In this document: positions 60,430 to 64,000 of the stretch, one piece after another
Numbering within the stretch: the first letter of the stretch is position 1
How the letters are laid out: the number at the start of each line of letters is the position of its first letter
DNA from: Oscillospiraceae bacterium
GTDB lineage: Bacteria; Bacillota; Clostridia; Oscillospirales; Oscillospiraceae
Assembly (NCBI GenBank): GCA_022800755.1
Contig: JAAWQX010000004.1
Span: 62,001-126,000 of the forward strand
DNA length: 64,000 bases
Direction: 5' to 3'
Notes under the pieces: model-generated
What the model saw: only the letters and a program-made list of their open reading frames with translations
Databases searched by the model: none
What the model was told of the DNA's origin: nothing
Program-made: the position numbers and the translations under genes

Positions 60430-60597
60430 ATGAGCAAAATGAATTTTGTCAAGGGCATAAGCCTGGGCCTGATGGTCGGCGCCGGCGTTGGTATGATGAT
60501 GGTGCCCCAGAAGAAAAGCGGCAAAAGCACCGTGAGCAAAGCGCTGCGGGCGATGGGCGACCTGCTGGAAGACGTAGAGACCGCGTTGGGCTGGTAA
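60430..60597 (+). CDS. Small YtxH-like protein
   Basis: 55 residues. A short hydrophobic segment (about 8-24, GISLGLMVGAGVGMMMV) follows a basic start, then a Lys/Ser linker and an amphipathic acidic helix (LRAMGDLLEDVETAL). It resembles the small glycine-rich membrane proteins of the YtxH type in layout, but the match is weak. AAAGGAGG precedes the ATG. It lies between ymdB (divergent) and the tRNA-Arg gene. Function unknown. Confidence 0.75.
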   Translation: MSKMNFVKGISLGLMVGAGVGMMMVPQKKSGKSTVSKALRAMGDLLEDVETALGW

Positions 60598-60641
60598 TCG
60601 GCGCAGCCGCGGAAATTTTTTACAAGAACGCGAAAAAATAC

Positions 60642-60670
60642 TTGCAATTCCTATCCGGCTGTGCTAAGAT
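60642..60670 (+). promoter_or_regulatory. Promoter of tRNA-Arg
   Basis: TTGCAA (60642-60647), 17-base spacer, TAAGAT (60665-60670), 22 bases before the tRNA. Confidence 0.75.
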
Positions 60671-60692
60671 ACTAAGGCACTGTTGTGCGTAT

Positions 60693-60769
60693 GCGCCGTT
60701 AGCTCAGCTGGATAGAGCGTCTGGCTACGGACCAGAAGGTCAGGAGTTCGAATCTCTTACGGCGTGCCA
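60693..60769 (+). tRNA. tRNA-Arg (anticodon ACG)
   Basis: 77 bases including an encoded CCA. The acceptor stem GCGCCGT/ACGGCGT closes with one G-T pair. The D-arm has AGCTCAGCTGGATAGAGC, the anticodon loop CTACGGA gives anticodon ACG (wobble A expected to become inosine), and the T-loop is TTCGAAT. A promoter precedes it and a strong hairpin follows. An integrase lies just downstream, so its 3' end is the likely insertion site of the mobile element. Confidence 0.97.
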
Positions 60770-60809
60770 AAAACAGGCCTGAAACGTGAGTTTCAGGCCT
60801 GTTTTGCTG
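60770..60809 (+). terminator. Terminator after tRNA-Arg
   Basis: Perfect 16-bp arms (60770-60785 and 60790-60805) with loop GTGA, then a T-rich tail. It lies between the tRNA and the integrase. Confidence 0.85.
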
Positions 60810-60887
60810 TTTTTCGGAACTTTTTTCGGGGTGGTGGTTTGGACTGACCCATACCGTGACCCATACGGGAGTGGGGAGGGGAAAGGG

Positions 60888-62045
60888 TCAGAGAGCAGCG
60901 GAGAGGAAGGAACCTACTTTTTCGGCTGCGTCCTGTTTCATCGCTGGGGTGATGTGTCCGTAGGTGTCCAGGGTGAAGCCTGCGGAATAATGACCGAGTA
61001 GTCCGGAGAGCGTCTTTACGTCTACACCGTTTTGCAGTGCCAGGGTTGCAAAGGTGTGGCGCAGAGCGTGGAAGCGGACTTTCTCCAGTCCTGCTCGTTT
61101 GAGCACTCGGTGGAGCATTTTCAGGACACTGTCCGGGGAAATCGGACCGCCTGTGGGTGATGAGAATACATATTCTGAGAAACCGTTGTCTCTGTCTTTC
61201 TTCTGTTTTAGTATCTCTGTCACTTCTTCTGGTATAATGATTTGCCGATAGGCGTTCTTGGTTTTGAGAGGGGATTCTTTTACTTCTCCGTCCGTTCTGG
61301 TAATTTGCCGCTGGATGTAGATGCTGTTGGCATTGAAATCGATGTCCGTCCATTTTAGACCCAACAACTCACCTCGGCGTAGGCCTGTTGCGAGTTCGGT
61401 GTAGTAGAGTTCGAACACACCACTGTTCTTAGCTTCCTCGAAGAATTTTTGTAGGTCAGTTAGGGGCAGGATTTCTATTTCCTTTTGTTCTTTCTTTGGA
61501 AGAATACACCGACTTGCTGGGTTTTCAGAAATGAGTTTCTCGTCAACGGCTCGATTCATGGCGTGTGAAATGAAACAGTGGATATTGCGTACAGTTTTCG
61601 CAGACAGGCCTCTTGGCTTGTTCTGCGATTCTTTTCTCTGTACTCTGCCACTCTCGCTCATGCGGTTATAGAACTGTTGCAGGTCGTTGGTGGTGAGTTT
61701 GTTTAGCTTGATGTTTGCAATCTTGTCGTTAGCGATTTGGTTATTAAGAAACCCGATGTAATTCGTCAGTGATGACGGACGGAGGTATACTTTTCCATAA
61801 TTATCCAGCCAATATCGGAGCCACTCTGAGAGAGTAAATTGGTCTGCTCTGCTGATGTCTAAATCTTTGGCTTCTTCAATGCCCGCTTTCAGTTTTTCCT
61901 TGACCTCTGCCTGGGTCTTGCCCAAGACATTCTTGAATTTTTGCTTGCCAGTGATAGGGTCATGTCCGACTGTGTAACGGCCTTCCCATCTTCCATCTGC
62001 GCGCTTCCGGATATTGCCCTCACCGTTTGCTCTGCGTTTTGCCAT
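60888..62045 (-). CDS. int: Tyrosine recombinase / integrase
   Basis: 385 residues. The N-terminal basic arm-binding domain (about 1-55, GEGNIRKRADGRWEGRYTV) is of Tn916 type. A SAM-like core-binding domain (about 65-170) comes next, then the catalytic domain with Arg223 (TGLRRGELLGL), His326/Arg329 (HALRHTFA), His352 (LLGHYSAG) and nucleophile Tyr362 (TLDTYGHI). All catalytic residues are present, so it should be active. AAGGAGGG precedes the ATG. It lies 118 bases from the end of tRNA-Arg. No excisionase gene is seen between it and the DUF6550-like gene. Confidence 0.96.
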   Translation of the reverse strand: MAKRRANGEGNIRKRADGRWEGRYTVGHDPITGKQKFKNVLGKTQAEVKEKLKAGIEEAKDLDISRADQFTLSEWLRYWLDNYGKVYLRPSSLTNYIGFLNNQIANDKIANIKLNKLTTNDLQQFYNRMSESGRVQRKESQNKPRGLSAKTVRNIHCFISHAMNRAVDEKLISENPASRCILPKKEQKEIEILPLTDLQKFFEEAKNSGVFELYYTELATGLRRGELLGLKWTDIDFNANSIYIQRQITRTDGEVKESPLKTKNAYRQIIIPEEVTEILKQKKDRDNGFSEYVFSSPTGGPISPDSVLKMLHRVLKRAGLEKVRFHALRHTFATLALQNGVDVKTLSGLLGHYSAGFTLDTYGHITPAMKQDAAEKVGSFLSAAL

Positions 62046-62056
62046 ATGTGCCCTCC

Positions 62057-62431
62057 TTATCCCATGATGCCGACTTTGTTGCCGTTCTCACGCATTCCCT
62101 CATTGTATGTCACGGTGCCTTCTCCTTGGCTCTCGAACCATCCAAAACCGGGAACGTAGACCATGTCTCCAGCTTGTACATTTTGGCTGGTGACTGGCGT
62201 ACTTGTAACTGTTTGTGCTGGAGTAGGCATCGGTTCTGGCGGGATAACTTCGTCAATGGGTTCTTCGATTTCAGGTTCAGTGATTTCCGTTTTCAGTGTT
62301 GGCGCCGCTGTTACCTCAACGTGTACTGGTTCTGGTGTTGGTCTGACTTCCTCTGTGTTGTTTGCTTGAGTATGTAGTCCGATGCAGACCGCTGTGCAGA
62401 GAATTGCTGTTGGTATGATTGCTTTCTTCAT
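62057..62431 (-). CDS. DUF6550-like secreted protein of a mobile element
   Basis: 124 residues. A signal peptide or anchor (about 1-22, MKKAIIPTAILCTAVCIGL) is followed by a long Pro/Glu/Thr-rich linker (about 23-88). A conserved C-terminal piece follows: GDMVYVPGFGWFESQGEG and a final ENGNKVGIMG. I associate this ending with the DUF6550 family found in conjugative elements of gut Firmicutes. Function unknown; exposed at the cell surface. AAAGGAG lies upstream of the ATG. It is 11 bases before the integrase gene, so they are probably co-transcribed. Confidence 0.75.
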   Translation of the reverse strand: MKKAIIPTAILCTAVCIGLHTQANNTEEVRPTPEPVHVEVTAAPTLKTEITEPEIEEPIDEVIPPEPMPTPAQTVTSTPVTSQNVQAGDMVYVPGFGWFESQGEGTVTYNEGMRENGNKVGIMG

Positions 62432-62548
62432 TGTGGTTCCACTCCTTTGTTTTTGGTAACCACAACACATACCACACCTTGGTCGAAATAGCTACTGAAA
62501 GTTTTGGCTTTTTCTTTGTTTATTGCGGAGCAGATTTTGAGTGGTACT

Positions 62549-63784
62549 TCACATTGACATGGTCGTGGCGTGGTCGTCGATTTTGTGTCCCATCGCCAAC
62601 CGTTTCCTTATTATTTTCTTCCATCGTTTGCGGTCAACACGGTGTGAGAGTGTGGTTGCATCTCTTACGGGAGTATCGACTGAAAGACGTTCCAGAGCTG
62701 CGCCGAATTGTACCACAGCGCCCATAACGCCAATAAGACGGGCAGAACGAGTAACAGTGCGGGGCTGAGGTGTATCTCTGGCAACTTTAGTTTCGGCAGA
62801 GAAAAGGATTTCTCGTTCTTCTTCCCAGCCTGTTCGACTGTTTGCTGTAACGCTCGCACAGAGCGTATCAGTTCCTCTATTTGGGTGTAGGTCGGGTAGT
62901 TCGCCGGTTTCCTCGAAAGTCCTCGCAGAAGGGCTGTCAGTTCGTCCCAGTCCTCTTGCGACGGAGTCCATACCGTGATCGGACGGTTCCGTTGTTTCAA
63001 TTCCTCCATGGATAATCTCTGCTCGGTTGTGGAACTCAGCTTCCATCATCTCCTTTGTGTATTTGGGTTCATGCAAACGGTCATCCCGGCACTTCATTCC
63101 GTTGGGACAGGTGTAGGTAATACTCTTGCGGGTTTCGGTCCACTTGACATCGTACCCCTCGGACTTCATTAGTGATATAAACTCGTCTTTGCTTTGTGCG
63201 TACCTCATACACTCATCGATAACAGCCATGAGCTGCAGCTTCCAGCTCTCGCCTTTGACTGCCGAGCGGTATTCCCTGCTGCTCATCCCTTGCGATTTCT
63301 TTTGCTTTTTCTCTGGGAGAACAGAAAGCCCGTGGGCAATGCAAATCGCATCGTTTGTCTGGCGATGCTTCATGAGGTCAGCCGTATTTTGATGCAGCTT
63401 TTTCCCGGTCTCGAAGCTGACGCTGTTCACTACGATGTGGTTGTGGATGTGATCGGTATCAATGTGTGTAGCGACCACTGCTTCATAACCGGGGAACTCT
63501 CGCTGCGCCAGTTCCACACCGATGGCATTTACCTCTTGAGGTGTCACCTTTTCATCTGGTGAGAACGATTGCACGAAGTGGAAAAACTGTTGTCCGTCGG
63601 TTTTCTTGAAATGTTGTTTGGTCGTTATCATCTCCGTATAGGCGGACTGAGCAACACAGTTGTTGCCAGTGACCAACCAAGCATCGTTTAGCCGAGTTTT
63701 CTCATCTTGCGTTATGTATCGAAGCACACCGGCAAGTGTTCCGGCAGTTTGTTTGGCGTTTCGTATTGCTGTGAAAGTTGCCAT
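62549..63784 (-). CDS. Relaxase / mobilization nuclease (MobA/VirD2 type)
   Basis: 411 residues. The N-terminal relaxase domain carries the HUH-type metal site in THIDTDHIHNHIVVN (His107, His112, His114, His116). The catalytic Tyr is probably in the N-terminal part (Tyr23 in LRYIT is the best candidate). It nicks at oriT and leads strand transfer. The C-terminal third (about 265-411) is low in conservation and overlaps a second coding frame (62665-63009). AGAGGTG precedes ATG 63784, which overlaps the MobC stop (TGATG). No oriT was identified; it probably lies upstream of mobC, outside the window. Confidence 0.93.
   Translation of the reverse strand: MATFTAIRNAKQTAGTLAGVLRYITQDEKTRLNDAWLVTGNNCVAQSAYTEMITTKQHFKKTDGQQFFHFVQSFSPDEKVTPQEVNAIGVELAQREFPGYEAVVATHIDTDHIHNHIVVNSVSFETGKKLHQNTADLMKHRQTNDAICIAHGLSVLPEKKQKKSQGMSSREYRSAVKGESWKLQLMAVIDECMRYAQSKDEFISLMKSEGYDVKWTETRKSITYTCPNGMKCRDDRLHEPKYTKEMMEAEFHNRAEIIHGGIETTEPSDHGMDSVARGLGRTDSPSARTFEETGELPDLHPNRGTDTLCASVTANSRTGWEEEREILFSAETKVARDTPQPRTVTRSARLIGVMGAVVQFGAALERLSVDTPVRDATTLSHRVDRKRWKKIIRKRLAMGHKIDDHATTMSM
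62665..63009 (-). CDS. Membrane protein nested in the relaxase gene (different frame)
   Basis: 114 residues encoded entirely within the 3' third of the relaxase gene in another frame of the same strand. It looks like real protein: ITVWTPSQEDWDELTALLRGLSRK, a helical middle (IEELIRSVRALQQTVEQAGKK), and a C-terminal membrane helix (about 82-98, PALLLVLPVLLALWALWY). Amino acid use is balanced, unlike the Arg/Pro-rich shadow frames elsewhere. The ribosome site is weak (CAGAG seven bases before the ATG), so translation may be coupled to the relaxase. It may be a MobB-like accessory protein that tethers the relaxase at the membrane. Confidence 0.65.
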   Translation of the reverse strand: MEELKQRNRPITVWTPSQEDWDELTALLRGLSRKPANYPTYTQIEELIRSVRALQQTVEQAGKKNEKSFSLPKLKLPEIHLSPALLLVLPVLLALWALWYNSAQLWNVFQSILP

Positions 63785-64000
63785 CAAGTCACCTCTGTTG
63801 TGATGCGCTTGACCTGCTCACATAGATTAGTGTAGGCGCTAATCATATCGTTATAATTGAGGACTTGGATTCGGCCCATGTTTGCCAGTGTAGTGAGTTG
63901 GTTGAGATTTCTGCCATGGGCCTTTAGTTCCGATAGGACTTCTTCTAATCCGGCGATCTCAATGATCTCTTTTCCCAGTCCGCAAGTGGTAAGGTAATCC
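63784..64000 (-). CDS. MobC-family mobilization protein (partial, N-terminus outside window)
   Basis: The last 71 codons of a MobC-type relaxosome protein. The visible part contains EIIEIAGLEEVL and the MobC-typical GRNLNQLTTLANMG, then a helical end. MobC proteins bind oriT and help the relaxase open the strands. The stop overlaps the relaxase start (TGATG), so the two are translationally coupled. Confidence 0.88.
   Translation of the reverse strand, partial: DYLTTCGLGKEIIEIAGLEEVLSELKAHGRNLNQLTTLANMGRIQVLNYNDMISAYTNLCEQVKRITTEVT

Larger units (their letters stand above)
60770..64000. mobile_element. Integrative mobilizable element inserted at tRNA-Arg (left end; right end outside window)
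   Basis: A tyrosine integrase reads toward the tRNA gene, followed by a DUF6550-like protein, a relaxase with a nested gene and MobC, all on the minus strand. Base composition is visibly AT-richer than the chromosome to the left. No type IV secretion gene is visible in the part shown, so it may be mobilizable rather than conjugative, or the transfer genes lie to the right. The exact attachment repeat cannot be fixed without the other end. Confidence 0.85.

Noticed and set aside
1..64000. CRISPR arrays, rRNA genes, complete insertion sequences
   Set aside because: No regularly spaced direct repeats, no rRNA sequence and no transposase gene were seen; the only repeat elements are the hairpin unit at 13380-13528 and short leader or hairpin copies.

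Overview
The window reads as chromosome of a fairly GC-rich, low-motility-type Firmicute of the class Clostridia (gut Oscillospirales-like). The reasons are strong AGGAGG-type ribosome sites, a DnaD/DnaI-type helicase loading pair, a maf-mreC-mreD-pbp2-mgsA cluster, a six-cysteine SCIFF peptide with its radical SAM maturase, DUF6809 and DUF6434 small proteins, and many GTG/TTG starts. Genus is inference. No stretch longer than about 300 bases lacks a gene.

Left part (1-20.4 kb). A three-gene minus-strand phosphorelay lies at the left edge: a REC/HD-GYP/PAS/GGDEF regulator, an HPt protein and a hybrid kinase cut by the window. Phosphoketolase follows, then an OmpR-type two-component pair next to an HtrA-like membrane protease, and an old-yellow-enzyme/2,4-dienoyl-CoA-reductase-like flavoprotein. 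A small AT-richer island (13.4-16.2 kb) holds a 149-bp hairpin element, two DUF6809 proteins, four small XRE regulators with duplicated operators, and an E2-like acyltransferase without the usual catalytic motif. Phosphate acetyltransferase completes the phosphoketolase acetyl-phosphate route. A PLP amino acid decarboxylase comes next, then the SCIFF ranthipeptide cassette (a 48-residue precursor, an attenuator and the radical SAM maturase).

Middle part (20.5-47.7 kb). This is core metabolism: an MntP-like manganese exporter, a FeoA-FeoB fusion with a Cys-rich partner, lepA/dnaI/dnaD, a U32 RNA-modification-type protein, maf/mreC/mreD/PBP2, a methylglyoxal-synthase-like protein lacking its catalytic Asp, three class II aminoacyl-tRNA synthetases (hisS, aspS, asnS), an HpaI-type aldolase, a membrane acyltransferase, a ComM/YifB ATPase, an MBL/beta-CASP nuclease, an MFS transporter and a lipid kinase.

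Right part (47.7-64 kb). Here are a PurN-like protein without catalytic Asn/His, a histidine-phosphatase/GNAT fusion, YgiQ, an MFS exporter, a ParB/Noc-like protein, a secreted beta-helix protein, a SbcCD-like (YhaN/YhaO) pair with YmdB, and tRNA-Arg(ACG). An integrative mobilizable element starts right after the tRNA: tyrosine integrase, a DUF6550-like secreted protein, a MobP-type relaxase with a second gene nested in another frame, and MobC, which runs off the right edge.

The points that most deserve a second look are: (i) two copies of a hairpin / Shine-Dalgarno / short Arg-rich leader-ORF cassette whose stop overlaps the start of the downstream gene; (ii) the 149-bp hairpin element and operator-embedded promoter of the XRE/DUF6809 island; (iii) three enzyme homologues that have lost catalytic residues; (iv) the gene nested in the relaxase; and (v) divergent promoters sharing the same -10 bases between asnS and a lipid kinase.
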